A stretch of 6,808 nucleotides of DNA from Acidobacteriota bacterium. Its GTDB lineage: Bacteria > Acidobacteriota > Terriglobia > Terriglobales > Acidobacteriaceae. Shown here piece after piece: positions 6,471 to 6,808 of this stretch. Location of the stretch: the NCBI GenBank assembly GCA_021811745.1, contig JAJZNH010000918.1:1-6808 (forward strand), written 5' to 3'. The first letter of the stretch is position 1; every line of letters begins with the position of its first letter. The notes below the pieces were generated by a model. The model had not been told where the DNA came from. It did no database searches and saw only the letters and a list, made by a program, of their open reading frames with translations. Made by a program: the position numbers and the translations under genes.

Positions 6471-6808
6471 CGACACTGAAGACTACTCTGCTTTTTCTCG
6501 GTATCGGCTCCAGCCTTCTCACGATGCTGGCCGCCACACCGCAGCCCGCCGCGCAGGATGACACTTCGCGCCTCCGCGTCAATGTTGACCTGGTTCAGCT
6601 CAATGTGGCTGTCACCGACCGCAAGGGGAACTACATCGCCGGTCTCAAGCCTTCCGATTTCTCCGTATTCGAGGACAAGATTCCAGAGAAAATCGCCACC
6701 TTCGAGGAGGGCAGCGGCCGCCGGTACGTCAACCTCGACGCGCCCGGCGCTTCCGATCCGCTGAAGAGCTCCGCCCGGCCCGGAGATCCCGCCGGAGACG
6801 CCGCCTTC
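6467..6808 (+). CDS. VWFA-related acidobacterial-domain secreted protein (5' part)
   Basis: The frame is open from the ATG at 6467 to the window edge, giving the first 114 residues. A signal peptide is clear: MTTLKTT, a hydrophobic stretch at about 8-23, and a likely cleavage near TPQPAA (Ala29). The segment from about 36 to 82 (LRVNVDLVQLNVAVTDRKG followed by YIAGLKPSDFSVFEDKIPEKIATFEEG) is the hallmark opening of the VWFA-related proteins expanded in Acidobacteriota, a small beta domain that precedes the von Willebrand factor A fold. The metal-binding DxSxS site of the A domain should lie beyond the window and cannot be checked. Residues 94-113 are rich in Pro, Ala, Gly and Asp and look like a linker. 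The start overlaps the stop of the preceding gene (ATGA), with a G-rich stretch (6452-6457) upstream. Known A domains mediate protein-protein contacts; the partner here may be the product of the upstream gene, which is inference. Confidence 0.9.
   Translation, partial: MTTLKTTLLFLGIGSSLLTMLAATPQPAAQDDTSRLRVNVDLVQLNVAVTDRKGNYIAGLKPSDFSVFEDKIPEKIATFEEGSGRRYVNLDAPGASDPLKSSARPGDPAGDAAF

Overview
The window is GC-rich bacterial DNA and most likely comes from the Acidobacteriota (Terriglobia-like). The best clue is the last gene, whose N-terminus matches the 'VWFA-related acidobacterial domain' proteins that are expanded in that phylum. The metallo-hydrolase, SprT-like and Lgt-like proteins also read like acidobacterial versions of their families. 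This assignment rests on recalled family patterns, not on a database search.

Layout: (1) Positions 1-285 hold no convincing gene but begin with a striking AT-rich 17-bp perfect inverted repeat (8-46). (2) 286-927 (+) encodes a small glyoxalase-II-like metallo-beta-lactamase-fold hydrolase. (3) 980-1708 (-) encodes an SprT-like HExxH zinc-protease-domain protein, convergent with gene 2. (4) 1925-2725 (-) encodes a divergent prolipoprotein diacylglyceryl transferase (Lgt) family membrane protein. (5) 2726-3347 is a 622-bp divergent intergenic region with pyrimidine-rich repeats on its left side and several potential RNA hairpins on its right side. (6) 3348-6470 (+) encodes a 1040-residue exported protein of unrecognised family. 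(7) 6467-6808 (+) is the start of a secreted VWFA-type protein, cut by the window edge.

The first three genes look like ordinary housekeeping functions (thioester or metabolite hydrolysis, a putative metalloprotease, lipoprotein maturation) without an obvious shared pathway. The last two genes overlap by four bases (ATGA), both carry signal peptides, and very probably form one translationally coupled operon acting outside the cytoplasm. This pair, with its long and possibly structured leader, is the least understood part of the window. No rRNA, tRNA, CRISPR array, insertion sequence or phage gene was seen.
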